Origin: Levilactobacillus yonginensis
GTDB taxonomy: Bacteria > Bacillota > Bacilli > Lactobacillales > Lactobacillaceae
NCBI RefSeq assembly: GCF_003946265.1
Contig: NZ_RHNO01000014.1
Span: 1 to 64,000 of the forward strand
Direction: 5' to 3'
DNA: 64,000 bases
Below the pieces are notes generated by a model, which made no database searches, had not been told where the DNA came from, and saw only the letters and a list, made by a program, of their open reading frames with translations. Positions 22,243 through 31,432 of the stretch are shown here, one piece after another. A program made the position numbers and the translations under genes. How positions within the stretch are numbered: position 1 is the first letter of the stretch; each line of letters opens with the position of its first letter.

Positions 22243-22402
22243 TGCCAGGGGCCGCGCAGTATCGATGTTCTTAGTGGCGGGTTGGGCCGCTTAGAACATG
22301 GGACGTGTTTAGAAACTCGTGGGCTAGGCGAGGTTCTAAAACGCCCTGAAGACCCGTGGGCTCTCGGGCCTTCAGGGTTGCCCCACAGCGTGGCCCCTGG
22401 CA
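22243..22402. repeat. Palindromic intergenic element, family II
   Basis: 160-bp element closed by a perfect 11-bp stem TGCCAGGGGCC (22243-22253) / GGCCCCTGGCA (22392-22402). Internal hairpins: ATGTTCT/AGAACAT (22265-22299) and CCCTGAAG/CTTCAGGG (about 22343-22376). It shares the loop block GGGAC-TGTTT-GAA and the CCCCACAGC tail with the 42678 element. It lies between the permease start and the gntP end and encodes nothing plausible. Confidence 0.7.
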
Positions 22403-22455
22403 GCCGCAGGCGGCTAACTGTCCACCATTTGTTTTTAACATATCGATGCAGCTAA

Positions 22456-22490
22456 ACAAAAAAGGCTTCCAGGAAGATTACCCGGAAGCC
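22456..22490 (-). terminator. Terminator of gntP (gluconate operon)
   Basis: On the minus strand GGCTTCC and GGAAGCC pair (22464-22470 with 22484-22490) and are followed by TTTTTTG. Confidence 0.85.
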
Positions 22491-22535
22491 CAAAGCAGAT
22501 TAATTTGTCAGAAAAAATCAGTTAAAAATCAATTA

Positions 22536-23894
22536 TTAGTGGAAACCAAGGTTCAGAAGCAGCACAATCAACAGACCAACCACGGCAATGATTGTTTCCA
22601 GCACCGTCCAGATACTCAGCGTTTGCTTAACAGTTAAGTCGAAGTATTCGCGGAACATCCAGAACCCGGCATCGTTCACGTGAGAAGCGGCTAAGGAACC
22701 AGCACCAATGGCCAGAACCATGAGGGCAGGGTCAACACCAGATTGGGCCATCAATGGGGCCACAATTCCGGCAGCAGTCAGTGCGGAAACCGTTGCGGAA
22801 CCCAGAGCAATCCGGAGAACGACAGCGACTAACCAACCCAGAACCAATGGGGACATGTTAGAGTCGATGAACAGTTTGGCAACTTCCTTACCGACACCAC
22901 CGTCAATCAGGACTTGTTTGAAGGCACCACCACCACCGATAACTAACAGCAGCATTGCGATGGACTTTACAGCATTTTCTAGAGTGGCCATGATATCAGC
23001 GGTTTTACGCTTACGGCCCCAACCCATTGTGAACATTGCAACCATTAAGGAAATTAACATTGCAATCGCTGGGTCACCAATCAAGGCAACGATTTGGTCC
23101 AGCAGGGTGGCATTTTTGGCAGGCGTTGTCCCACCGTCGACCGTCATCTTGTAGATGGTCGTGATGGCCATCAGGATAACAGGGAAGAGGGAAGTCAGAA
23201 CGGATAAACCAAAGCTAGGTGCTTCGGAAGGCTTAAACGTCTTGATGGCACCCAATGAAGACAAGTTCCCTTTTTGCTTGAAGGCAGCTGGGGCAAACTT
23301 TTGGGCTAACTTCGTAAACATAGGACCGGCAATAATTGCACAAGGAATTGCAACAACTAAACCGAATAAGAGAACCTTACCATCGTTGGCACCTAACACT
23401 TGCGCAATGGCAACTGGTGCGGGGTGAGGTGGCAGGAATCCGTGGGTAACGGAAAGGGCAGCTGCCATAGAAATACCGAGGTAGAGAATAGGAACTTCTG
23501 CTTCAACGGCAATGGCAAAGACGATAGGAATCAAGAGGACCATTCCGACTTCGAAGAAGAGGGCAATACCGAGAATAAATGAAGCGAGCATAATGGCCAT
23601 TTGCAGCCGCTGCTTCCCGAATTTGTCGATTAAGGTCGTGGCGATAACGTAGGCCCCACCGGCGTCGGCAACTAACCGACCCAGCATGGCACCAAACCCA
23701 AAGACCAAGGAGAGTTCGCCTAATTGGCTCCCAATCCCGGACTCGATTGTCATGGCAATTTTGGTTAAGTCCATTCCTAAGAGAATCGCAGTAAGGACGG
23801 AGGTAAGAATCAGGGAAACGAAAGTATTGATCTTAAATTTAATAATGAGGACCAATAAGAAGATGACCCCGATGAGCAAAGCTATAAGTTCCAT
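22536..23894 (-). CDS. gntP: Gluconate:H+ symporter, GntP family
   Basis: 452-residue integral membrane protein with about 12-14 helices, importing gluconate with protons. Signatures are FGFGAMLGRLVADAGGAY early and SHVNDAGFWMF near the end, both typical of GntP. Last gene of the minus-strand gnd-gntK-gntP cluster. The 168-base gap before it carries its own promoter, a cre site and an 18-bp palindrome, so it can be expressed separately. A close paralogue lies at 33211 on the other strand. Confidence 0.94.
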   Translation of the reverse strand: MELIALLIGVIFLLVLIIKFKINTFVSLILTSVLTAILLGMDLTKIAMTIESGIGSQLGELSLVFGFGAMLGRLVADAGGAYVIATTLIDKFGKQRLQMAIMLASFILGIALFFEVGMVLLIPIVFAIAVEAEVPILYLGISMAAALSVTHGFLPPHPAPVAIAQVLGANDGKVLLFGLVVAIPCAIIAGPMFTKLAQKFAPAAFKQKGNLSSLGAIKTFKPSEAPSFGLSVLTSLFPVILMAITTIYKMTVDGGTTPAKNATLLDQIVALIGDPAIAMLISLMVAMFTMGWGRKRKTADIMATLENAVKSIAMLLLVIGGGGAFKQVLIDGGVGKEVAKLFIDSNMSPLVLGWLVAVVLRIALGSATVSALTAAGIVAPLMAQSGVDPALMVLAIGAGSLAASHVNDAGFWMFREYFDLTVKQTLSIWTVLETIIAVVGLLIVLLLNLGFH

Positions 23895-23912
23895 TGGAAG
23901 TAAGCCCTTTCA

Positions 23913-23930
23913 TTTTCAAAATTTTGAAAA
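23913..23930. promoter_or_regulatory. Perfect 18-bp palindrome before gntP
   Basis: TTTTCAAAATTTTGAAAA is a perfect palindrome 19 bases upstream of the gntP start, between the cre site and the ribosome site. It is an operator candidate for the neighbouring RpiR regulator; a similar TGAAAATATTTTTCA sits in the promoter of the second gntP. Confidence 0.55.
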
Positions 23931-23938
23931 GCCAACGG

Positions 23939-23952
23939 TGTAAGCGCTGGCT
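23939..23952. promoter_or_regulatory. cre site (CcpA)
   Basis: TGTAAGCGCTGGCT matches the TGWAARCGYTWNCW consensus at 13 of 14 positions. It lies just downstream of the predicted start of transcription of gntP, a position suited to roadblock repression when better sugars are present. Confidence 0.75.
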
Positions 23953-23970
23953 TCTCAATCAAGTAAACAT

Positions 23971-23999
23971 ATTGTACTTGATAAATTCTCGTTTGTACA
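23971..23999 (-). promoter_or_regulatory. Internal promoter of gntP
   Basis: Minus strand: -35 TGTACA (23994-23999), 17-base spacer, -10 TACAAT (23971-23976). An inverted repeat ATCAAGTA/TACTTGAT flanks the -10 region. Confidence 0.6.
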
Positions 24000-24062
24000 T
24001 AAGAAACTTTCAAAAAAGTTAATTAATTCAGTTGGTTTTCTGAAATTACTAAAGTCATCAAA

Positions 24063-25613
24063 CTACTTGGTGTCTGATTGGTGAACATGAGTACGTTGAT
24101 ACTCAGCGATGTTCTTGTATTCTGATTGTAATTGCCGACTAAGGCGAATGTAAATCGGAACCAAGGCACGGTAAGCATCGTAGGTTTCTGGGTTAGGGTG
24201 ATGGACGTTTGACACACCGATGAAGTTCTTTACGGCAGCCAGGTCATCAATCATGCCTAAGGCGTACATCCCTAACGTAGCAGCCCCTAAGGCCGTTCCT
24301 TCAGGACTTTCAGGAATCGTGACGTCTTGTTCAAAGATGTCGGCTAACATTTGCCGCCAGAGTTCAGAACGGGCGAAACCACCCGTAGCTTGAATACTAG
24401 AAGGCTTGCCAACGACTTCTTCCAAGGCGAGCATCACGGTGTAAAGGTTGTAAACGATTCCTTCCAGCGCAGCACGAACCATGTGAGCTCGTGAGTGCGT
24501 CCGGGTTAATCCGAAGAAGGAACCGCGGGCGTTGGCATCCCAGATAGGTGCCCGTTCCCCACCTAAGAATGGGTGGAAAATCAGCCCGTCTGAACCAGCA
24601 GGGACCTTAGCAGCAATCTCAGTTAAGAGGTCGTAAGAGTCCACGTGCATTTGTTCAGCCGTAATTTTTTCTGGTGCGAAGAGTTGATCTCTGACCCAAC
24701 GGAAGACGATTCCCCCGTTGTTTACTGGCCCACCAACGACCCAGTGGTCTTTGGATAGGTAGTAACAGAAGACCCGGCCCTTAGGGTCGATCTTCGGCTT
24801 GTCAGTGACGACCCGAACGGCACCAGAGGTTCCAATGGTCACAGCGACAACTCCAGGGTTGATTGCATCAACCCCCAGGTTAGCCAGGGGACCGTCGGAA
24901 GCGCCCATGATGAATGGGGTTTGTGGATCGATACCAATTACACCCGCATAGTCGCTCTTCATGCCGGAGATTTGGGCGGTCGTGTCAACCAACTTAGGAA
25001 GTTGATCACGCGTCACACCAGCAACTTCTAAGGCCTGGTCATCCCAGTCCATCTTGAAGATGTTGAACATCCCGGTAGCGTTAGCGATGGAGTAGTCTTC
25101 TTGTAAGACGCCAAATAACTTGTAAATGACGTATTCCTTGATACCGACGAACCAGTGAGCTTGGTTGAAGAGGTCAGGTTGTTCATTACGCAACCAAATC
25201 AATTTGCTCAGAGGGGTCATCGGGTGAATTGGTGTCCCAGTCTTTTCGTAGAGTTGTTTACCCACACCATTTTCCCGTAATTCATCCGCATACTTCACGG
25301 AACGGTTGTCGGCCCAAGTGATGGCCCGAGTTAATGGCTTGTGGTTTTCGTCTAACAAGATGAGACTGTGCATGGCAGCTGAGAAAGAAACGCCATGTAA
25401 TTGGCCGTTCTTTAAATCTGCCTTACGCAGGACGGTCGTTAAACCGTCAATGATAGCGGAGAAGATTTCTTCTGGATCTTCTTCAGCCATATCTGGAACA
25501 TCTTGATAGAGGGGATACAGGTTGTTTGAATAACCCTGCATCTTACCCGTGGTATCGTACAATACGGTCTTGACACTGGTAGTTCCAATATCGACCCCAA
25601 TCATGTAGTCCAT
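24063..25613 (-). CDS. gntK: Gluconate kinase (FGGY family)
   Basis: Phosphorylates gluconate to 6-phosphogluconate with ATP. Actin-fold sugar kinase with N-terminal MIGVDIGTTSVKTVLYD and the C-terminal ATGGFARSELWRQMLAD region. The WADNRS motif of the gluconokinase subgroup is present. Length 516, slightly over the usual ~500-513. It follows gnd by 33 bases, so it is cotranscribed with it. Confidence 0.94.
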   Translation of the reverse strand: MDYMIGVDIGTTSVKTVLYDTTGKMQGYSNNLYPLYQDVPDMAEEDPEEIFSAIIDGLTTVLRKADLKNGQLHGVSFSAAMHSLILLDENHKPLTRAITWADNRSVKYADELRENGVGKQLYEKTGTPIHPMTPLSKLIWLRNEQPDLFNQAHWFVGIKEYVIYKLFGVLQEDYSIANATGMFNIFKMDWDDQALEVAGVTRDQLPKLVDTTAQISGMKSDYAGVIGIDPQTPFIMGASDGPLANLGVDAINPGVVAVTIGTSGAVRVVTDKPKIDPKGRVFCYYLSKDHWVVGGPVNNGGIVFRWVRDQLFAPEKITAEQMHVDSYDLLTEIAAKVPAGSDGLIFHPFLGGERAPIWDANARGSFFGLTRTHSRAHMVRAALEGIVYNLYTVMLALEEVVGKPSSIQATGGFARSELWRQMLADIFEQDVTIPESPEGTALGAATLGMYALGMIDDLAAVKNFIGVSNVHHPNPETYDAYRALVPIYIRLSRQLQSEYKNIAEYQRTHVHQSDTK

Positions 25614-25646
25614 AGTGCTCTTCCTTTCGTGTTGCTAATTTAAAGC

Positions 25647-26552
25647 TTATTTGTCAGCCTTGTCCATGGCGTGACCACCGAAACCGTTACGTAAAGCTGA
25701 AACAACTTTACCAGTAAAGGTGTCATCTTGCATTGACCGGTAACGCATCATCAATGACAAAGCGATAACTGGCGTTGGGACGTGGCTGTCCAAACCTTCT
25801 TGAACAGTCCATTGGCCTTCACCAGATGCATGCATCCGACCAGCAATCTTTTCCAACTCTGGATCTTCGGAAAAGGCTTCTTCAGCAAGTTCCATGAGCC
25901 AGCCCCGGATAACAGAACCGTGGCTCCATACCTTGGCAACGGCTTCGTTGTCGTAGTCAAAGTCGGAAGCTTCGAGAACTTCGAAACCTTCGGCGATGGC
26001 TTGCATTTCACCATATTCGATTCCGTTGTGGACCATCTTCAAGTAGTGACCTGAAGCGGCACGGCCGGTGTAAAGGTAGCCGTCTTCTTCGGAAATGGAT
26101 TCGTAAAGTGGGCGGATCGTTTCAAAGGCTTCTTTGTTGTCGCCACCGATCATGAAGTTCCCGTGTGAACGAGCGCCTTCCATACCACCTGAAGTACCGC
26201 AATCGAAGAAGTCGATGCCCTTGGCCTTCAAGATGTCGTTGTGACGAAGTGAATCCTTGTAGTAGGAGTTCCCACCATCAATCAAGATGTCACCCTTGCC
26301 GAGTAACGTGCTCAATGATTCGATTGTGGAGTCCGTAGGCTTACCAGCTGGAACCATGACCCAAACGATCTTAGGTGATGGTAACTTGGCAACCATGTCT
26401 TCCAAACTGTCGGCACCTTCAGCACCAGCAGCAACAGCCTTGTCGACAAAATCCTTGTTTAAATCAAAACCAACGATTTCGTGGTTGTGATCCATTGCGT
26501 TCATAGCCAAGCTAAGACCCATCTTACCTAAACCAATTAATCCGAGTTTCAT
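25647..26552 (-). CDS. gnd: 6-phosphogluconate dehydrogenase, decarboxylating, short form
   Basis: Oxidises 6-phosphogluconate to ribulose-5-phosphate and CO2. The N-terminal Rossmann motif GLIGLGKMG is at residues 4-12 and the active-site block VHNGIEYGEMQ is clear. At 301 residues this is the short (~300) form, which usually prefers NAD+ and differs from the ~470-residue Gnd. ATG 26552 follows AAAGGAGA at nine bases; the frame extends further upstream but runs through the promoter. First gene of gnd-gntK-gntP. Confidence 0.94.
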   Translation of the reverse strand: MKLGLIGLGKMGLSLAMNAMDHNHEIVGFDLNKDFVDKAVAAGAEGADSLEDMVAKLPSPKIVWVMVPAGKPTDSTIESLSTLLGKGDILIDGGNSYYKDSLRHNDILKAKGIDFFDCGTSGGMEGARSHGNFMIGGDNKEAFETIRPLYESISEEDGYLYTGRAASGHYLKMVHNGIEYGEMQAIAEGFEVLEASDFDYDNEAVAKVWSHGSVIRGWLMELAEEAFSEDPELEKIAGRMHASGEGQWTVQEGLDSHVPTPVIALSLMMRYRSMQDDTFTGKVVSALRNGFGGHAMDKADK

Positions 26553-26598
26553 GAAATTAATCTCCTTTACAAGATACGAAATTTTTCTGACAATGAGT

Positions 26599-26627
26599 AT
26601 TATATGTAAAAAAGTTTCACATTTCAA
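26599..26627 (-). promoter_or_regulatory. Promoter of the gnd-gntK-gntP operon
   Basis: Minus strand: -35 TTGAAA (26622-26627), 17-base spacer, perfect -10 TATAAT (26599-26604). The spacer contains GTGAAACTTTTTTAC, resembling the AACTTTTTTGAAAGTTTC stretch before the gntP promoter. TGTAAAATGTTTACA, an inverted repeat, lies nearby in the divergent gap. Confidence 0.75.
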
Positions 26628-26693
26628 GAGAAATGATGTAAAATGTTTACAAAAATAAAATTAAATCAAAATTCGTAACTTTGAAAGGGGACG

Positions 26694-27557
26694 GTGACCA
26701 TCGCTCGTTCTACTATTGGCAAGATTCGGGGAACCTATGACCAATTATCTCGAACTGAAAAAAAAGTGGCACAATTGGCGTTGGACAGTCCAGCAGTCGT
26801 CAGTGAAATGACGATCAAGGAATTGTCGAGCGCCGCTGGTGTGTCTACGGCCACTATTTCCCGCTTTGTGAAGCGCATGAACTACGCCAACTACCGGGAG
26901 TTTACCATGGCGCTGATGCACACGTCTATTGAAGACACTTCGCATCCTAGTTCCTTTCCAGAACTGGCCGAGGGTGATTCACTTGCTACCATTGCAAGTA
27001 AGACGTTTCACTTTTCAATGAATTCTTTAGAGGCAACTAATGAGGCTCTGAATGAGCAGGATCTCGCGCGGGCTGTTTTAAAATTGATCAACTCGAAGAC
27101 GATTAGTTTCTTTGGGTTAGGGGGGTCCTCAATTGCCGCGCTGGATGGTTATCACAAGTTCATGCGAACCTCACTCAATGTAACGTACTATCCGGACTAT
27201 GATATTCAGCTGATGCAGGCCGCTCGGATGGGTGAGGACGACTGTGCGGTCATTATTTCCCACTCGGGGCGGAACCACGAAACGTTAAAAATCGTGGACG
27301 AACTCAAACGAAATGATGTGACCATCATCGCAATCACCAGCTACAGTGGGTCACCGTTGGCGCAACGTGCGGATGTGGCTTTTCTTTCATTAACAGACGA
27401 AGTAAACTATCGCTCTGAGGGGATGTATTCATTAATTTCTCAACTCGCGATTTTGGACAGTCTGTTTATGATGACAGTCTTGCGGATTTCCTCAAGAACC
27501 GATCATATTTTAACGAAGGTTCGCGATGTGATTGAACAGACCCGCCACGAATCCTAA
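26694..27557 (+). CDS. RpiR/MurR-family regulator with SIS domain
   Basis: 287 residues. N-terminal HTH_6 domain (1-~77, with TIKELSSAAGVSTATISRFV) and a sugar-phosphate-binding SIS domain (~110-240, with GLGGSSIAALD and ISHSGRNHET). It is divergent from gnd with a 141-base gap, so it most likely senses 6-phosphogluconate or a related sugar phosphate and controls the gluconate genes. GTG start after GAAAGGGG. Confidence 0.88.
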   Translation: MTIARSTIGKIRGTYDQLSRTEKKVAQLALDSPAVVSEMTIKELSSAAGVSTATISRFVKRMNYANYREFTMALMHTSIEDTSHPSSFPELAEGDSLATIASKTFHFSMNSLEATNEALNEQDLARAVLKLINSKTISFFGLGGSSIAALDGYHKFMRTSLNVTYYPDYDIQLMQAARMGEDDCAVIISHSGRNHETLKIVDELKRNDVTIIAITSYSGSPLAQRADVAFLSLTDEVNYRSEGMYSLISQLAILDSLFMMTVLRISSRTDHILTKVRDVIEQTRHES

Positions 27558-27614
27558 GCAACATGGTATAATAGTTAGTAATCTTTCCAGGCTATGGAGA
27601 AACGGTGACTGACG

Positions 27615-28379
27615 GTGAAACGACGAGACTATCAACCTATATACGACAACACGTTTCGCCGCCACCATCGGTTCCGGCGTTGGTTAGTCGTGCTTATCTT
27701 GCTAGTACTTGCCGGGGCTGGTTATTTTGGCTGGTATCAATGGCAGGCGCACCAGCGCGAACAACTCGCCAACTATCCGGTGCGCGGGGTGACGCTTAGT
27801 CAGGACAGCGGTTATCTGGATTTTCAGCAGCTGGCCAATCACGTGACCTTTGTCTACCTCCAGGCAACCTCTGGGGCGACTTATACCGATGATGATTTTA
27901 GCGACAATTACTCACGCTCACAGGGGGCGTCACTCAAGGTGGGGGTCATTCACACCTTCAGTTTCACTACGTCTGCCAAACGCCAGTACCACCACTTTAA
28001 AGCGACGGTTGGGAACAACTCCGGAACCTTGCCGATTATGGTGGCCGTCAATTACTATGGTAAATATAATAGTAATAGTCAGGACATGGCGCTTCAGGGC
28101 CAGAAACTGAAACATCTGGTTGAAAAGTTGCGGAGTCACTATCAACAGGGCGTTATTGTATTTGCCAATAAACAAGTGCTTACGCAATTTGTGAAGCCAG
28201 TCTTGCCCAGCCAAGATTACTGGATTGCTGGTGGTAAACTGAGCGCGAACTCGAAACAAGTTAAGTTCATCGAATATGATGCTGATGGTTCGGTCACCCA
28301 GAACGGGCAAGAACAGACCGTGGCGCGTTCCGTATTCAACGGTACTAAGCATGACTGGCAGAACTTTACCCAGGGATAA
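27615..28379 (+). CDS. Membrane-anchored GH25 lysozyme-like protein, catalytic residues not conserved
   Basis: 254 residues: a basic N-terminus, one transmembrane segment (~20-42, WLVVLILLVLAGAGYFGWY) and an extracellular domain that follows the GH25 muramidase plan (FVYLQATSGATYTDDDF, LKVGVIHTFSF). The aspartate of the usual G-[IV]-D-[VI]-S strand is Thr here (GVTLS), and the DxE strand reads AVNYYG. It is therefore probably a non-catalytic wall-binding relative. GTG start; the ribosome site (GGAGA at ~27596) is somewhat far. The gene sits between rpiR and a bidirectional terminator. Confidence 0.75.
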   Translation: MKRRDYQPIYDNTFRRHHRFRRWLVVLILLVLAGAGYFGWYQWQAHQREQLANYPVRGVTLSQDSGYLDFQQLANHVTFVYLQATSGATYTDDDFSDNYSRSQGASLKVGVIHTFSFTTSAKRQYHHFKATVGNNSGTLPIMVAVNYYGKYNSNSQDMALQGQKLKHLVEKLRSHYQQGVIVFANKQVLTQFVKPVLPSQDYWIAGGKLSANSKQVKFIEYDADGSVTQNGQEQTVARSVFNGTKHDWQNFTQG

Positions 28380-28401
28380 ACGTTTAAATTTAAACAAAGA
28401 C

Positions 28402-28452
28402 AAAAAGACTCACCCGTTAGCTTTGATTGTGTCAAAGTTAGCGGGTGAGTTC
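28402..28452. terminator. Bidirectional terminator
   Basis: 18-bp stem (28408-28425 with 28433-28450) with one mismatch. A T-run on the minus strand (28402-28406) serves the DUF4828 gene; it also stops the lysozyme-like gene. Confidence 0.85.
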
Positions 28453-28469
28453 GTTAGTCTGTCTGAATT

Positions 28470-28838
28470 TTAGGCGTCGCCATCAAGCGGGTGCATGGCG
28501 TAAGTACAATCGTCAGCTTCATCGAAGAATGAGATGGGTTGACGCTCATTGGCGTGAATCGTTAAGTGATAGCCAAACTTGTCCTGAAAAGTGAGCTGTT
28601 GCTCGTTAAGGTCCTTGACCCGGACTTGAAGCTGGTGATTATCAATTTGCACGTCAAGATTAGGACTAATTTCTAACCGGTGTTGTCGTTGGTTATGGGG
28701 GTCAACAAACTGCCAGGTGCCAACGTAAAACAACGGTGAGTCACTGGGTTGCGTCTGTTGTTTCTTACGCAACGAAAAGCCACCGGTTAATCCGGCAACT
28801 AGTGAAATACCAAAAAGTGCGATCTCACGACCCTTCAC
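28470..28838 (-). CDS. DUF4828-like small secreted or anchored protein
   Basis: 122 residues: short hydrophobic N-terminus (LFGISLVAGLTGGFSL, ~8-23) followed by a soluble beta-rich domain (YVGTWQFVDPHNQRQHRLEI). This resembles a lactobacillus-restricted DUF4828 family; no function is known. GTG start after GGGAGGGAT. Single-gene unit on the minus strand. Confidence 0.7.
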   Translation of the reverse strand: MKGREIALFGISLVAGLTGGFSLRKKQQTQPSDSPLFYVGTWQFVDPHNQRQHRLEISPNLDVQIDNHQLQVRVKDLNEQQLTFQDKFGYHLTIHANERQPISFFDEADDCTYAMHPLDGDA

Positions 28839-29053
28839 CGGTAATCCCTCCCTTGAATGAATTTACGAAAAGCTTGAAAGCCGATTGCTAAGGTGCTTTC
28901 AATACCGTATTTGATTACCTCTTAAATATAACATTTTTGACTGAGAATGCCGCAACAATTCCCTCCTTTTTGGGGAAAATTAATCCTTATGCTATCGCAG
29001 AGAGAGTCCGACTGTTAGAATGAGTTTATCAACTAAAACATGCTGGAGGGATC

Positions 29054-30058
29054 ATGATGATTCGAATGGGAACGGTAGGTACTAACTGGATTACACAGCA
29101 GCTAGTCGAGGCGCTGGCGTTGAGCAAGTCTTACGAATTAGCGGCTGTTTATTCTCGCCACGCTGATACGGGGGCGGCCTTTGCTGCCAAGAACCACGCC
29201 CAGGCGAGCTACACGGATTACGAGGAAATGTTGACGCAGGCTAATTTGGACGCCGTTTACATTGCTTCACCTAACAGTTTGCACTTTGAGCAGGCCATGA
29301 CGGCCATTCAACACGATGTCTCAATCGTTGTGGAAAAGCCAGCCTTCAGTAACCGCCAGGAAATGACGGCCATTCTTGCGGCCCTCAAACAGCACCCACA
29401 GGTCAAGTTCTTCGAGGCCGCTCGGCACGTGCATACGCCAAACTTCCAACAGATTGAGCAGGCCATGACCGGGTTACCTACGGTTCAGGGGGCAGCTCTG
29501 ACCTTTATGAAGTATTCGTCTCGGTATGATCAAGTCCTTGATGGGGAGGCGCCTAACGTCTTTACCAAAGAATTCTCCGCCGGCGCTTTACAAGACCTCG
29601 GCGTTTATCCCGTTTACTTGGCTATCGCTTTGTTTGGCCAACCCGAGAACGTCTCCCTGTTTCCGACATTGATTGCGACCGGTGGGGATGGCAAAGGGCT
29701 AGCGGTCTTACGGTACACGGACTATGACGTGACCGTTGCCTATGGCAAGACCAGCAACTCCTATGCTTCTTCCGAAATCTACGGTCTCAAGGAAACAATT
29801 GAAATCGATAGTGCTGGTGAACTGACAAAAGTTGGTCTACGGGATGATCACGGGGCATTGACGGACCTAAGTCAACCTGCGTTGGAAAACCCCATGTTGC
29901 CAGAAGTTATCGATTTTGCTCGCGTCCTATTGGCACCAGAAGAAATGCAAAATGAAAAAGATTATCAACGGTGGCTCAAATGGAGTATCACCGTTAACGA
30001 CGTGCTTTACAGCTTACGGGTAGCGGGGAACCTTCGCTTTCCAGCTGACGAGCACTAG
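29054..30058 (+). CDS. Gfo/Idh/MocA-family oxidoreductase
   Basis: 334 residues. N-terminal NAD(P)-binding fold (MGTVGTNWITQQL) with the EKPAFS motif (VVEKP, ~94-98) where the family keeps its catalytic lysine, then the C-terminal dimer/substrate domain. Substrate unknown; likely a sugar or polyol derivative. ATG 29057 has better spacing to GGAGG (29045-29049) than ATG 29054; they differ by one residue. The helicase gene begins 15 bases downstream. Confidence 0.87.
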   Translation: MMIRMGTVGTNWITQQLVEALALSKSYELAAVYSRHADTGAAFAAKNHAQASYTDYEEMLTQANLDAVYIASPNSLHFEQAMTAIQHDVSIVVEKPAFSNRQEMTAILAALKQHPQVKFFEAARHVHTPNFQQIEQAMTGLPTVQGAALTFMKYSSRYDQVLDGEAPNVFTKEFSAGALQDLGVYPVYLAIALFGQPENVSLFPTLIATGGDGKGLAVLRYTDYDVTVAYGKTSNSYASSEIYGLKETIEIDSAGELTKVGLRDDHGALTDLSQPALENPMLPEVIDFARVLLAPEEMQNEKDYQRWLKWSITVNDVLYSLRVAGNLRFPADEH

Positions 30059-30073
30059 CAGAAAGGAAACAGT

Positions 30074-31429
30074 ATGTTAAAACAATTTGAGGCGCATTTT
30101 AAAGATTTAGGATATACAGAACCCACCGCTATCCAGACGGCCGTCTATGATGCAATGGTCGGGGATAAGAATGTGTTGGGGCTTGCGCCAACCGGTTCGG
30201 GGAAGACGGTGGCGTTTACGTTGCCAGCCCTGGCTAACCTGTTACCGGGAGATGGGATTCAGCTGATTGTCTTAGAACCTTCTCAAGAGTTGGCTATCCA
30301 GACCAGCCGCGTTATTCGGGACTGGGCTAAACTATTGGATTTGAAGGTCGCAGCCTTAACGGGTGGCGCTAATGTGAAACGGCAAACGGAACGGTTGAAG
30401 AAACGGCCAGAAATCATTGTGGGGACTCCTGGTCGGGTGTTGAACCTGGTCAGTGACCGGAAACTGAAGTTACATTTGGTTTCCCTCATGATTGTTGATG
30501 AAGCGGATGACTTGTTAACGGGTGATACGTTGGATACGGTCCGTTCAATTGCTCAGGCTGCGCCAGCGGACGTTCAACTTGGCTTCTTCTCCGCAACCGA
30601 TACACCAATTCTTCACGAACTGGACCAATGGTTTGGCCAGACCGTTGAACGAATTGATGTGCGGGACCAAGACGATACACAGGGACAAGTTCACCATGGC
30701 ATGTTAGAAGTGGGAATGGGCAAGCGTGATCAGATGCTCAAGCGGCTGTTGGCAATGCCTAATTTCCGGGCGCTGGTCTTCTTCAAACAGGCGAACACTT
30801 TACGGAAAACGGCAACGCGGTTTTACCATGACCACGTGTCTGCAGCCAGTCTGACGAGTGATTTACGTCAGGTCCAACGGGAAAAAGCCTTACAGGACTT
30901 TCGACTGGGGCGTATCAAGTTGTTGTTGACGACCGATGTGGCGGCACGGGGATTAGACATTCCGAAACTGCCAGCCGTTATTAACTACGATCTCCCAACT
31001 TCGGTCAACGAATACGTCCACCGAGTCGGCCGGACTGGCCGGATGGGTGAACCAGGCCAAGTAATTAGTCTGGGGGATGACCATGATTTACGGGATTTAA
31101 AGAAGCTCTTGAAAGAAACTGATTATGAGTTAGAACCCGTTTACTTCAGTGGGCGGACATTGACCACTGAACGCCCAGTAGCAACGGCGAAACCGGTGGA
31201 AGAAACCCCAGTAGCGACAACTTCTACGGAGGCTAAGCAGGCAACCACGGTTGAGACGACAGCGACGACAACTGGTCAAGCACAGCCGGCCAAGCGAAAA
31301 CCCCGTAAGGCAGCTGCGGCCAAGGTGGAAACACCGAACCCAACTAAGAAAAAGAAACACAAGAACCGGCATACCAAGAACAAAGGGATGCGGAAAAAGT
31401 GGCGTGATCAAGACGCCCAAGATAAGTAG
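30074..31429 (+). CDS. cshB: DEAD-box RNA helicase (CshB-like)
   Basis: 451 residues. Motif I APTGSGKT (~36-43), motif II given as DEAD (VDEADDLL), SAT as FSATD and motif VI HRVGRTGRMG are all present. After ~370 comes a Thr/Ala/Pro-rich linker and a very basic Lys/Arg tail, typical for RNA-anchoring ends of CshB-type helicases. Probably helps ribosome assembly or RNA decay, especially in the cold. The symbol is by similarity of layout, so subtype is not certain. Confidence 0.87.
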   Translation: MLKQFEAHFKDLGYTEPTAIQTAVYDAMVGDKNVLGLAPTGSGKTVAFTLPALANLLPGDGIQLIVLEPSQELAIQTSRVIRDWAKLLDLKVAALTGGANVKRQTERLKKRPEIIVGTPGRVLNLVSDRKLKLHLVSLMIVDEADDLLTGDTLDTVRSIAQAAPADVQLGFFSATDTPILHELDQWFGQTVERIDVRDQDDTQGQVHHGMLEVGMGKRDQMLKRLLAMPNFRALVFFKQANTLRKTATRFYHDHVSAASLTSDLRQVQREKALQDFRLGRIKLLLTTDVAARGLDIPKLPAVINYDLPTSVNEYVHRVGRTGRMGEPGQVISLGDDHDLRDLKKLLKETDYELEPVYFSGRTLTTERPVATAKPVEETPVATTSTEAKQATTVETTATTTGQAQPAKRKPRKAAAAKVETPNPTKKKKHKNRHTKNKGMRKKWRDQDAQDK

Positions 31430-31432
31430 TCC

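Noticed and set aside
22243-22402. Family II element as a simple rho-independent terminator
   Set aside because: No T-run follows either end, and other copies lie upstream of genes.
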